Assembly (NCBI RefSeq): GCF_000001735.4
Contig: NC_003074.8
Coordinates: 6,572,101-6,636,100, forward strand
Reading direction: 5' to 3'
Origin: Arabidopsis thaliana
Lineage: Eukaryota; Streptophyta; Magnoliopsida; Brassicales; Brassicaceae
DNA: 64,000 bases
Made by a program: the position numbers and the translations under genes. Below, piece by piece: positions 11,901 to 23,086 of this stretch. The first letter of the stretch is position 1; every line of letters starts with the position of its first letter. The notes beneath the pieces were generated by a model. It did not search any database, had not been told where the DNA came from, and worked only from the letters and a program-made list of their open reading frames with translations.

Positions 11901-14900
11901 AAAAGGATTTTCAGGTTGCGGAATCTACTGGAACAATTCTTTCTCTGAAGCAACAAGTACAAGATTTGGAAGCTACCTGTAAGGAATTTAGAAGCAAACT
12001 TCTAGAAGAAGAAAAGAATGCTTCTGCTATGGAACAAAAGCTTGAAGAAATTGAGGAGACTAGCATTTCAGCGATGAAAGAGAAGCTTTCTGAGCTCAAG
12101 GGTGGCGTATCTGATCTGAGATCATGCATTACCATGTGTCAAGAGCATGACAAATACACTGAGGCAGAGAATTCACTAAGTTCTCCAGCCCACTGTAGTG
12201 AAGGACAGGTGGGCTAAAACTTTTTTTATATTAACGATCATGCCTTGTTATGTATAGTAATGTTTTAGTCCTTTACTGAAAAAAATTCCATACAGGAACC
12301 TGGAAGGAATGTAGTTGTCTCCTCTTGCATAGAGAAGACTCCAAACAACAATCATACAGAGTCCATGAGATTGAGCAGTAAGGTGTCTAGTGAGAGAGGT
12401 AAAGTGATAATACTGCTAAAGCAAGAAATGGAATCTGCACTTGCAAGCTTGAAGGAGGTTCAAGTTGAAATGGCCAATCTCAAGGGTGAGAAGGAAGAGC
12501 TAAAGGCATCTGAGAAAAGAAGCTTAAGCAACTTGAACGATCTTGCTGCACAGATTTGCAACCTTAATACTGTGATGAGTAATATGGAAGAACAATATGA
12601 GCACAAGATGGAAGTCACAGATCATAAACTTAAGGCAAGTAACTCGTTATTCTTGTCCCTTTCAAATTACTGGATTTAAAATTATGATACGTTATTAAAA
12701 ATCACTAGATTAACTGCACAAAACTGAGATGGCTCGCATACTTTGTACATTTGCTATCTTCATTACATCTTTTATGGGAGGGAGGGTTTCACCTATTCTT
12801 TACATCTCTCTCAGATGCTATAAATTTTCTCTCTTTTTTTTTCTGAAATTATTATGCTATTTTACAGACTTTGGAGCATGAAATAGCTAAGATGAAGATA
12901 GAGGCTGACCAAGAATATGTAGAAAACTTGTGTATTCTTAAAAAATTTGAGGAGGCTCAAGGGACTATTAGAGAAGCAGATATCACAGTCAATGAGCTCG
13001 TAATAGCGAACGAAAAGATGAGATTTGACCTGGAGAAGCAGAAGAAAAGAGGAATCAGCTTGGTTGGAGAGAAAAAAGCCTTAGTTGAAAAGCTGCAGGA
13101 GCTGGAATCCATAAATGTCAAAGAAAATGAGAAACTTGCGTACCTTGAGAAGCTATTCGAGTCAAGTTTGATGGGAATAGGAAATCTTGTCGAAGAGCTG
13201 GCCACTGTTGTCAGAAAATTACAGGATGAATCATCTGTGGCCTTGACTGGCATGGCCAAAGATTTATCTGAGTTAAAGTCTTGGGTTTCAGAAACAAACT
13301 CAGCTAGATTATTCCTTGAGGATATCTGGTCAGAAATAATCATGAAGGATTGTGCTATCTCAGTTCTGCACCTATGCCATATGGGGATTTTGTTGGAAAC
13401 AGTTACAGGGATCAATACCGAAAATGGTTTGCTTCAACGTGGTCTGTGTGTATCAAACTCTTCCATAGCCGGATTAAGAGATAATAATCTAAGGTTAAGA
13501 AGGGAGCTAGAAATGTTTGCAAATCTGAAGGGTAAACTACTGACTGATATAAAGAATGGTTTTGAAAGAATTTCAAGAAATGAAGAAGCAACTAATCTAC
13601 TTACTACAAAATTAAGCAGTTTTGATCAGAAAATTTCAGGGTTACAGTACCAGGAGGACCTGATGTTGCAAAGATCTAACAGCATGGGATCTCAGCTTGA
13701 TATTTTGCTGAAAGAAATAGATTTGAGCAACGGGGACCTTGCAGAAACTCTGTTGGAGCAAGAACGGCATTTGAATCAGAAAAATGATTTCTTTGACACT
13801 GAAGTTCAGCTTTATTTAATGGACCTTTGCTCAAAGGATGTTGAGTTGCTTGTTCTGGCGCAAACAGCAAAAGAATATTCTTCTTGTCTAGCAGTTGTGG
13901 ATAGAGAGCTTCTTGATCATCATGTCATCGTTGAGGATCTTAAAGAGAAACTTATTGTTTCCCAGGTGGAGGGTGAGCTCAAAGACCAATGTCTGGTAGA
14001 TAACAAACTGGAGACCGTTTCAGTGAAAGAAGAGCTGACTGAAGCACAGAGTAAAATCAAGGTTCTCTCATCGGATCTTGATCGCAGTGTGCAAAAAATC
14101 GCCGAAATAGACGAAGTAAACAAGGATTTTGGAGAAAGAGTCATCTTCTTGGAGTCTAGCATCACTGGCCTACAGCAAGAACTGGCGATGAAAGCTTCTG
14201 AACTTTACAGTCTCGAACACTCCCGGTCAGTAACTGCAGAAGAATTGGATATCAAAGAAAGGGATGTCCAAGTTTATGCTGACATTGTCAGTTCGTTGAA
14301 GAAGGAAAACGTATCCCTTAAGAACAAGTTCATACATTTTGGTGAAGATCAATTTAAAGCACTAGATGTCACGAGGTTAAGCATTGCCAAATGCTCACAT
14401 CTAACTGAAGATAGCAAGAAACTGGAGAAACTAACCAGAGATGGTATGGCTATTTCTGATAAAATGTTGCAACTGATATGTGAAAACGTCGATAAGGCTT
14501 CAGTATTCGCAGACACTGTTCAATCTTTGCAGATTGATGTACAAGAGTTGTTGTCTGAGAATCTGAATCTCCACGATGAGCTTTTGAGAAAGGATGATGT
14601 TCTAAAGGGGTTGTCTTTTGACCTCAGCCTACTACAAGAATCTGCTTCCAATTCCAGGGACAAGAAAGATGAAACAAAGGAAATCATGGTTCATGTTGAA
14701 GCTTTAGAAAAGACACTAGCTTTGAAAACCTTTGAACTAGAAGATGCTGTTTCTCACGCCCAAATGCTTGAAGTTCGACTGCAAGAGAGCAAAGAAATAA
14801 CCCGCAACCTTGAAGTGGATACTGAAAAGGCAAGGAAGTGCCAAGAAAAGCTGTCAGCGGAAAATAAAGACATTAGAGCGGAAGCTGAAGATCTCTTGGC

Positions 14901-17900
14901 AGAAAAATGCTCCCTAGAGGAGGAAATGATCCAGACAAAGAAAGTATCAGAGAGCATGGAGATGGAGCTCTTTAATCTAAGAAATGCTCTCGGACAATTG
15001 AATGATACAGTTGCGTTTACCCAGAGAAAACTAAATGATGCCATCGATGAGAGGGATAATCTCCAAGATGAGGTTTTGAATCTGAAAGAAGAATTCGGGA
15101 AGATGAAATCTGAGGCTAAAGAAATGGAAGCTAGGTACATAGAAGCTCAACAGGTAGACAACAACACAATTAGATTTGACAAGACACGTCCATTTTCTCA
15201 GTCCTTTTTGCAATACTTACTTAAAATTTGTTTATCTTCTTCTCACAGATTGCTGAATCAAGAAAGACATATGCCGACGAGAGAGAAGAAGAAGTGAAGC
15301 TATTAGAAGGATCAGTTGAGGAACTTGAGTATACTATCAACGTACTAGAAAACAAGGTTAAAACTAATCATTTTTTACTATGTAACAGCTTATTTTAATC
15401 GATGTGCTTAATTGTCTGACGGAGGCGTATTTCAATAGGTTAACGTTGTCAAAGATGAAGCTGAAAGACAGCGTCTGCAAAGGGAGGAGCTGGAAATGGA
15501 GCTTCATACCATACGCCAGCAGATGGAAAGTGCAAGAAATGCTGATGAGGAAATGAAAAGGTTAGAAAAAATTAAGCACCTTAAATAGGTATATGTTTCA
15601 AGCAACTCATATCCTTTTTTTGTGTGGTCAAAGAATTTTAGATGAAAAGCATATGGATCTTGCGCAAGCTAAGAAGCATATAGAAGCGCTGGAGAGAAAT
15701 ACGGCTGACCAAAAGACCGAGGTAACAATATTTGTTATTTTGAACAGAGATGGATCCTTAATGACAGTTTCAAAAAAATTGATGGTATATGTATGTTTAC
15801 TCTGCAACAGATTACTCAACTCAGTGAGCATATATCGGAATTAAATTTGCATGCAGAGGCTCAGGCTAGTGAATACATGCATAAGGTAAAGATAGTTTTT
15901 AATTGATTGACTACCCTTAAAAGTTTATCAAAAGACTTACTAAGAGTGATCCATTGCAAACAGTTCAAGGAGTTGGAAGCAATGGCTGAGCAAGTAAAGC
16001 CAGAAATCCATGTTTCTCAAGCTATAGATTCTTCGTTGAGTAAAGGTTCAGGGAAACCTCGGGGTTCTGGCTCTCCTTTCAGATGCATAGGGTTGGGAAT
16101 TACACAACAAATGAGATCTGAGAAGGACGAGGAGCTTGCTGCTGCAAGGCTACGAATTGAGGAGCTTGAAACTGTAGTTTCAACCCGGCAGAAAGAGGTA
16201 ACTAATCGAAAATGTTATCTATATGCTATATTGAAACGTTTGGCATCCATTTGGTATTTTCTTTTCTAACCTCGTATTTCTGCTCCCCAGATATTTTTAT
16301 TGAATTCAAAACTCGCCAAGGTGGATAGCATGACACATGATATTAATCGAGTTTTGCTGGGAGTCAAACAGAATGTGACAAATTGTGCGGTAAGTAGTTA
16401 TTTAACTTTTCTTTTTCTTGACATGTTGTGTAGCTTTTACATGTTTTCTGCTTCTGTAATGAAAAATAAAGATCTATCTTTAATCTCTGTGGAACCTGGT
16501 TACATTAGTCATTGTCTTGTCACTTGCTGTATAAACCAGTAAATGGTAAATGAAAGTCAATGACCTTTTTTCCTTCTTTCGCTTTTTTTTTCAGTCATTC
16601 TTGGATAGTCAACAAGTATTGAAGATAGCAGAGATGCTTCAACATAATAGTTCAGATTCACGAGAAAGGGTAATTTTCTTTGGATAGAACTGCAGGAAGA
16701 AATATTAATAAGTAAGTGGTAATAATCAAACGTATCTTGCCTGAAATTTTATGTAAATAGGATCTTGAAGTCTCTCATCTCAAGCAGCAACTCAATGAAT
16801 ACAATGAGAAAAGGCAAGGGTAAGCAAGTGTTGCACTCTGTCAAACCTTCAATAGCAGAAAATATGGGTTTTGGCCAATTCGAGATGTTTGACCATAAGT
16901 TCGCTTACAATATCTCGATGCAGATGGATAGAGGAAATCGAAGGAAAGCAGACAGAATTAGTTACTGCGCAGATAAAACTCGAGGAACATCGGCAGTATC
17001 AGCAGCTGCTTAAGAAAGAGAATGAATTACTAAAGGTTAAAATAGGCACCGTTTTTTTATTTTAGTGTTACGCATTATACAAAAGTCGTGACAGACCATA
17101 TCTTAATCTTCTTACTTTCAACAGAAGGAGAATTTTAGTCATAAAATAAAAGTGATGGAACTTGAAGGAGAAGTGAAGAAGCTATCGTCTCATCAAAACC
17201 CTGAGTGGAGAACTCGTGATCAAGCTCGAATCAAGGCAAGAAATCTCTAACTTCTCTGTGTATTTATTTAATTACTCTTTTTTATTCTGATACTTATTTT
17301 CTTTGGTGTCATATGCAACAGGAAGAAAACAATGTGTTGAAACTTCAGCTAGATGAGCTCAATTTGAAGTTACGGAGAGCAGATGTGAGTGTTTCTCGTG
17401 CCAAAGAAGAGCTTGCTTTTTACCGAGCATCTTCTGTAAAGAACCCGCATTCAAATTTTGACAAGACGCATCAGTTAAGTACCAAACTGAAGGAAACCGA
17501 AGAGGATAGAATGCAGCTTGCTCAGGAGCTATTAAGTCTCTGCACCAGTATCCTAAAGGTAAGAGGAACAGTCATAGTTTTTCACTGTAAATAAACTCCA
17601 AAACGTACGTCAACATAATAGAATTCTAAACATCTTTTTGTGGACTGAAATTTCCCTCAGGCAGCAGGTGTAACAGGAGAAGACTTTACAGACATAAACC
17701 CTGAAGTTGCTGAAGAGGCACTTGAACAGCTCAAGACAAAACTTGGTTTACTTGAAAGTGAAGTACACCACTTTAGGTTAAAGGTAAGAAGATATAGTTC
17801 CATTTGAAGCTTCAATCCCTGTAGCTTATCCCAAAATAAGTATTAAGAGATGATTGAAAAAAATCATGATGCAGGGAAAAGCAAAGAGCAGAAGAAGTAG

Positions 17901-18006
17901 GAATCCTGAGAGAAAGATGCCTTCAATGCCTTCTCCTCGAAGATCATGGAGTCAGAGTCCAAGAAGTATGTCTCAGGTTCCTTTTTTCTCTTCTTTAGAC
18001 AGGTGA
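5947..18006 (+). CDS. POK2: Phragmoplast-orienting kinesin, kinesin-12 class, 2771 aa
   Basis: Microtubule motor that marks the cortical division zone and guides phragmoplast expansion in dividing plant cells. I resolved 36 exons: 5947-6531, 6715-6870, 6954-7037, 7399-7518, 7610-7723, 7804-7896, 7970-8130, 8198-8272, 8363-8450, 8536-8594, 8684-8747, 8838-8903, 8989-9174, 9271-9375, 9460-9695, 9787-9856, 9946-10011, 10121-10165, 10245-10324, 10430-10511, 10628-12208, 12296-12634, 12868-15153, 15249-15356, 15439-15560, 15634-15721, 15811-15885, 15964-16197, 16291-16389, 16595-16669, 16761-16819, 16924-17035, 17125-17235, 17322-17558, 17661-17783, 17875-18006. They sum to 8316 nt, exactly 2771 codons plus stop. 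An N-terminal extension of about 190 residues precedes the motor, which has P-loop GQTGSGKT (about 274-281), NRESSRSH (about 400) and LVDLAGSER (about 431-439). The remaining 2200 residues are almost all Lys/Glu-rich coiled coil. The tail is basic (RRSRNPERK) and ends FFSSLDR. Introns 12, 22 and 33 use GC donors. The N-terminal sequence and length favour POK2 over its paralogue POK1. Confidence 0.95.
8904..8988 (+). other. GC-AG intron 12 of POK2
   Basis: The exon ends AAG and the intron begins GCGTGT, ending AACAG. Only this join keeps [12 protein letters not shown] in frame. No GT donor nearby restores the frame. Confidence 0.85.
12635..12867 (+). other. GC-AG intron 22 of POK2
   Basis: The exon ends AAG followed by GCAAGT, the textbook GC-donor consensus. 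The acceptor is TTTTACAG at 12860-12867. The join gives [14 protein letters not shown] in frame. Confidence 0.9.
17236..17321 (+). other. GC-AG intron 33 of POK2
   Basis: The exon ends ATCAAG followed by GCAAGA. The acceptor ends GCAACAG at 17321. The join gives [13 protein letters not shown] in frame and is needed for the 2771-codon total. Confidence 0.88.
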
Positions 18007-18773
18007 AAGAACGGTATGTTTGTATGAGAACAATCAGTCAGTGTATATTTATGAATGTTTCATGTAACTGTTATGCGTGATTAGTAAATAATTTTTATAA
18101 ACAATTCAACGAAACATATATTACGAGCACTTCTTCTTCTTCTTCTTCAATTACTAACAAGAGTACAAATCAAAAGCCAGCATAACAAAAGGAAACATTC
18201 AGAAACAGAGCACAAATTCAACACGATGATGCAACCACGCAGGTCCTCCTTTAAACTATCGGAGAGGCTGATAGTTTAAAGAATGGAGTCTTGATTTTGA
18301 AACATTGTTGATTTGGGAACATCATGCCAATCCATCAACAATTTTTTTACTGCTAAGCTAATAAAAACTGTGGTGCTTAATTTCTTTTATTCGTTTTTTT
18401 CCCCTTAGATTATACACTTTGCTTAGGGATTTTTCCTTAGGAAAAAAAATAAATTCAATATAATAATCGAGTGTTTAAGTTAGATATAGTTATTAACATG
18501 TTTTTATCCAACAACGAAAAATCAAAACGGTGGCGCTATGATTTAGGATCGGGAGATCTTCTTGTTGGCGAAATAAAACAAATATTTACATTTTGATTTT
18601 GATTTTCTCTACAAAACAAATTAAATATATATATTTTGATTTTCTCTTCAAAATTTTATCAAACAAATTTCTCTACAAAGACAAATGTTAACCTTATGAA
18701 TATACAAACAAAAGTAGGGTTTGTGTTTGGTGAAAAAGAGAGAGTAGAGAGACGATAGATCTCGTCCTTCAAG
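18007..18773. other. POK2 3' region and spacer
   Basis: No gene is seen. It holds the POK2 3' UTR, a short perfect hairpin (separate entry), and at 18304-18342 a looser inverted repeat (ATTGTTGAT and ATCAACAAT, 21 bases apart). The last 50 bases are the leader of the next gene and closely resemble the leader at about 20170-20215. Confidence 0.6.
18249..18281. terminator. Perfect 12-bp stem hairpin downstream of POK2
   Basis: CTTTAAACTATC, a 9-base loop, then GATAGTTTAAAG. It lies about 245 bases past the POK2 stop, so it could be in the 3' UTR or just beyond the cleavage site. Plant genes do not use intrinsic terminators, so the type label only reflects position; function is unknown. Confidence 0.4.
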
Positions 18774-19326
18774 ATGGTGCATTCGTATAGTTTAGAATTG
18801 TTCCCAATTCGTCATCCTCGTCCTCGTCCAAGATTTTACTCACCCTACACGAGGTATTATATATGTCTAGTAGTATTTTCATTTTTAAAATTTCTTTTAT
18901 TGTGTTTTTGATTATTAATTATCCTTCCAATAATATTCTAGAACACTTGCTTCTCCTCCAAGCCACCCTTCACATTCAATCCCAAGGAGGAAGAATTGTT
19001 TTGAATTTCTCGAAGAAGTCTTCAAACTCGAATCAGTTTCAGAACAAATATCCAGAATTGACGAACGAATTCAGGAACTCGAAGTGAAGCAGATGAAAAG
19101 AGATGCAGGTAAAAATTTATATATTTTTTGATATCTCTATTTGATCAATTCTTTCTATTGCATGAGAATCATGTCTATTTTTTTATTTTATTTTGCAGTC
19201 ATTGCCAATGTGTCTAGGATGATAACGGAGTTACAAATGAGAACCATGGAGGAGCGTAGGAATATCGACGAGGATGAGAGGATTACCACCGAGGTACTTA
19301 GGAATATGGAAGCGATGAGAAAATAA
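18774..19326 (+). CDS. Small orphan protein A of a tandem family (117 aa)
   Basis: Function not recognised. The predicted exons 18774-18853, 18963-19108 and 19199-19326 have GT-AG introns and join in frame to 117 residues. The protein begins MVHSYSLELFPIRHPRPR, continues into FEFLEEVFKLESVSEQISRI, and ends in a charged helix (ERRNIDEDERITTEVLRN). The same start and the same xExIS/IxRIDE coil occur in the gene at 20216-20842, including intron positions and phases, so the two are tandem duplicates. Here the last intron donor of the partner (GTAAGT) reads ATAAGT, so translation stops at 19326 and the fourth exon is lost. A short basic and coiled-coil protein; no signal peptide or membrane segment is seen. 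Expression cannot be judged from sequence. Confidence 0.6.
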
Positions 19327-20215
19327 GTCTAACAACTGATTTTACATCAATAGACTGTTTCTTATACTAGCTACATTGGTATATATATATTAATGATTAC
19401 TTTTGCTATTTTATATAGGTCATTATTAATGGAGACTCAACTCCTGAACAAGATGTGAGGATCAAACAAGGGTTTAAACCGGATTTATGTTTTTTTTACT
19501 TGATCAAGTTTTATTTAAGAAAAAAAATAGTGATTTGCATTAATTTTATCATATGCAATTTTTCAGTTATGAAAAAATAAAGAAAGATTCGTTTAGAGTA
19601 ATTCAGATTATTAGAGACAAAAAGCACAAAAGCTCAAAAAAGACAAAGTTGGACGGAAAAATCTATATATGATTAAAGCAACGAAAAACAAAGAAAAAAT
19701 CAAACACACACATTGTGTAATTTTTTGTGTATATGGAAGAATAAAGTGAGGCGATCGGAATGAACATCATTGATCATGCTTTCTCAAATTCTTCTCTGAT
19801 CCTAAAACCAATAAAATGTTGTGTTAACTTATAAATATCATCCATCAGTTTTTACATTGTAGTGTATCGTCTCTAGTAGAGTTCAGCAGTGATCATGATC
19901 ATCACTAATAGTTATGGCGTTCAATTTTCGTTTTCTCTAAATGTTTTTAAGAATTATCGAAGGAAACAAATATATACATTAAATGCTTCTTTAAAATATA
20001 TAAACTCTGTTTAGAATTTCAGTATTGAAATCTAAATTATAGTTTGTTTAGATTTTACTAAAGATCCTAGTACTCCAATAAATACAATCTTTGTATTTTT
20101 AAATAACACTGATATTATTGATCTTATCCCTATCATTAAATTCAACGACAAAAGTAAACTTTGTTGCAAAAGAGAAGAAGACTATAATAGAGAGACGACA
20201 GATCTCGTTCTCAAG
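19327..20215. other. Spacer between orphan genes A and B
   Basis: The first 140 bases contain a remnant of the lost fourth exon of gene A, near 19420-19460 (GGAGACTCAACTCCTGAACA compares with GCAAACTCTACTCGGGGAGA in gene B). The rest is AT-rich with no gene; the leader of gene B starts about 20165. Confidence 0.5.
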
Positions 20216-20842
20216 ATGGTGCACTCGCATTACACATTTGAAATCCGACAGGCCCGTTCACATTTATTCTTAATTCGTCATCCTCGTCCAGGATACTTTA
20301 AGAAGAGGTAATTTCTAGGTTTTTAATGTGTTTTTTCCACTCTGATTTAAAATCCTTTCTTCTCTCCCAAGCTTCCCTTTGCTTTCAATCCCCAGGAGCT
20401 GGAAGGATTGTAATGAGTTCGAGCAAGAAATCTCAAAAATCGAATCATTTCCGGAAATAATATCCAGAATTGATGAATATGTTGCACAACTTAAGGAGGA
20501 GGTGGCCTATCTAAAGATAGGTATTTATTCAGAGTATCTATTTGATCATTCTTTCTATTTTATTCTCCTTTTTTATCTTTATGTGTTTCATATTCGTGTA
20601 GCCAAGGCGATTGTCGAAGAGAGGGCTAGGATTCGCTCCATAAAAAGAGCGGAGGCGCGTAAGGTTTTAGAAAAGTAAGTTTAACAATTGACGACTTTTT
20701 AGAGAAATTTTTAATGATATTGACGACTTAGATGATTAATTATGATCATTATCAACCGTTTAATGATTACTTTTACTTTAATAGTTTAAGGCAAACTCTA
20801 CTCGGGGAGATGAGGAAGAGGAAGGCTGACGAGGATCTATGA
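20216..20842 (+). CDS. Small orphan protein B of a tandem family (123 aa)
   Basis: Function not recognised. Exons 20216-20307, 20372-20520, 20602-20674 and 20785-20842 are bounded by GT-AG introns and join in frame to 123 residues. The start MVHSHYTFEIRQARSHLF and the RHPRPxY/F motif match gene A, as do the coil FEQEISKIESFPEIISRIDE and the intron phases (2, 1). The C-terminus is basic (EMRKRKADEDL). The leaders of A and B are also nearly identical over about 35 bases. The coil resembles the N-terminus of the GARP-like protein at 21673-22877 (FLEELSSIESHSQKIVKIDE), so the three neighbours form one family. Confidence 0.6.
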
Positions 20843-21672
20843 GAACTGATGATCACATAAACTTCATGCTACATGCAATAAACGCGGTTAATTGGGTTTT
20901 GTTTTTTCTTCAACATCAACCCGACCTAGCTAGGGTATTATCTATATATATGGGACATCTTATCATCTGATCTGCATGTACCTATTTTTATTATTATAAA
21001 TGCTTCATATATTAAGAAGAAAAGTTGTAGGCTTGTAGCAACCGATTCATAGTGGAAAATCCTTTTTTTTTTTTTTATGAAAATCAGATCGGCCGCAAAA
21101 ACAACTTTCACCATGCACGAAGCTAGAAACTGCATTGATGTACCGTGTACGCTGTTTTTAATATAAAATAATTGCAGTTTTATTAGTTAGGCTACAAATA
21201 TGAAATCAGGAGAAATATACCAATTAATGTACGTCCTAATTGCTTGGTATGTTACATAACCTTAAGTTGTATAATATTTATTAATTTATTTTATACTGGA
21301 GTTGATAGCTTTAAAAGTTGAGAGCAAAGTAACTTGAGACCATTTTAGAGTTAGCAAAGTAATGGAGAAAATAAGAAAAATCACACGCATGCAGCATGAT
21401 GTATAATTATTGGAAACATGTATTTCCAAGAAAGTAATCAGTTCTCTGTACGCCTGAATTCGATTTTCATAAAGCTCACTTCCTTGGATTGCTAGAGCAA
21501 ACATTTATATTGATATCTGCGTTAACATCATAACATGTGGGTTTTTAGTAATTCTCAACAGTATGGGTATTTTTGCTCTCTCTAGAGAGGGTAAATTTGT
21601 GATTCCATCTGCAAATTATTCCTCCTATATATATATAGAACGTGATGAATCAAATTTCTTAAGTTGCAAGCC
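20843..21672. other. Spacer upstream of the GARP-like gene
   Basis: AT-rich DNA with no convincing gene. Minus-strand frames at 20938-21135 and 21286-21504 lack splice or composition support. A TATATATATAG stretch at 21628-21639 lies 34 bases before the start codon of the next gene and may be its TATA region. Confidence 0.45.
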
Positions 21673-22877
21673 ATGACTAATCTTGATGAGTTTCTTGAAG
21701 AGCTAAGTTCTATTGAATCACATTCTCAGAAAATCGTGAAGATAGATGAGCATTTAAAAAAGTTGGATGAAGAGACGAAAGAAGATGAAGATGAAGATGC
21801 GGCGAAGATAATTCAAGATCGGAGTACCGCGAGAGAAGCAGGTTAATTTCTTCTCCTTCACCTTGTAATTTAAAGTTGTTCCTCTCTCATTCTCAAATCT
21901 TGTTGGGTCTTGGAAACGCAGAAATTGCTCTACTTATGGATCTCCGTCAGAACTTTCTTCCACCACCATCGATGTCATCCTCCTCTCTTCAACCACCGTC
22001 ATCGTCAACTCTCGCACCATCGTCATCATCCTCTCTTCAACCACCCGCACCGTTGATAGACTTCTTTCGGTCATCAGTGTCATACTCTCATCAACCACCG
22101 TCATCTTCAACTCTCGCAACATCATCGTCACCGTCTCTTCAACCACCGTCGATGTCATCCTCCTCTCTTCAACCACCCGCATCTTTGAGGGAATTCTTTA
22201 CGTCGTCAGTGTCATACTCTCATCAGCCATCTTCATCTTCAACTCTCGCAACATCTTCGTTCTTTCCGTCGTCAATGCCATACTCTGTTCGACCTCCCGA
22301 TTCGTCTGATCGACCATCTTTGAGGGAATTCTTTCCGTCGTCACCATCATCCTCTATTCAGCCACCCGAATCATCATCATCTAAGCGAGCACGGCTTAGT
22401 AACATCTTTCCGTCACCTTTATCCTCCTCTCCGTCACCGTTTGTTAACCCGTTTCTCCGTCCGCAGGCCCAAGAACCAACAATACCAAATTTCATAAACC
22501 CAATACCACAGATCTCTCCAGGCCTACCTGCTCTATTCCCAAACCCTAACCCTAATCCTAACCCTAACCCAATCCCAAACCCAATCCGAAACCCAGACTT
22601 GGTGTGGACAAATAGGCTTCAACTAGTGTTTGATGACGCAGTTGTCAGACTTGGGGGATTATTCAGTATGCAACTTTATAATTTTTTTATTTATTTTGTT
22701 TATTCTTTCAACTCCTAACTATTTTCCTAATTTTTTTTTTTTTTTTCAGGTGCAACACCCAAAGCCATAAACGAACTAATTTCTGAAGAGGGTCTCACTG
22801 GTGACCAGATCCGTAGCCACTTACAAGTCTTGCGGGATCGTCAAAAGGCTATTGCAGACAAATTAGCCTTGGAGTGA
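21673..22877 (+). CDS. Ser/Pro-rich protein with a degenerate GARP/Myb-like domain (346 aa)
   Basis: Exons 21673-21841, 21922-22665 and 22750-22877 have GT-AG introns, sum to 1041 nt, and give 346 residues. The order is: a short coil shared with the two upstream genes (residues about 3-35); a Ser/Pro-rich region (about 60-245) built of loose repeats of SSLQPPxSS and LREFFxSS; a run of Asn-Pro dipeptides; then at the C-terminus a domain that starts WTNRLQLVFDDAVVRLGG and, across the last intron, continues ATPKAINELISEEGLTGDQI followed by RSHLQVLRDR. That pattern matches GARP/Myb-like DNA-binding folds, in which W..LH..FV.AV..LG is followed by A.PK.I.E.M...GLT...V.SHLQ.YR. I believe this locus is annotated as a homeodomain-like superfamily protein. 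The usual LHRRF is replaced by RLQLVF, so DNA binding is uncertain. Confidence 0.75.
22541..22594 (+). repeat. Telomere-like CCCTAA repeats inside coding sequence
   Basis: Bases 22541-22570 are CCCTAA-type units with one variant (CCTAAT). They are followed by degenerate CCCAAT/CCCAAA units. They are read as Asn-Pro dipeptides in the GARP-like protein. The plant telomere unit is the 7-mer CCCTAAA, so this is telomere-like, not a true telomere tract. Confidence 0.7.
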
Positions 22878-23086
22878 AGAAAATATTGAAGATGAGAGAT
22901 AGGATTAAATAGAAAGAGTGATAGTATAGAACGTTTCTTTTTCTTTTGTTGTTAATCTTGCATATTACAAACAATTACTATATCATAATAGAATTTATGT
23001 TAATGTTGGAGTTATTAAAAAAAAAAAAGTTAACCATAATAACATTCTTACTGTACGCATGAGTGATCATTTATCACAATCTATTA
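22878..23086. other. 3' region of the GARP-like gene
   Basis: Probable 3' UTR and spacer; no gene. It includes a 12-base A tract near 23017-23028. Confidence 0.4.

Noticed and set aside
12957..13415. Minus-strand frame of 152 codons
   Set aside because: Antisense shadow of the long coiled-coil exon 23 of POK2, Ser/Phe-rich as expected from complementing Glu/Lys codons.
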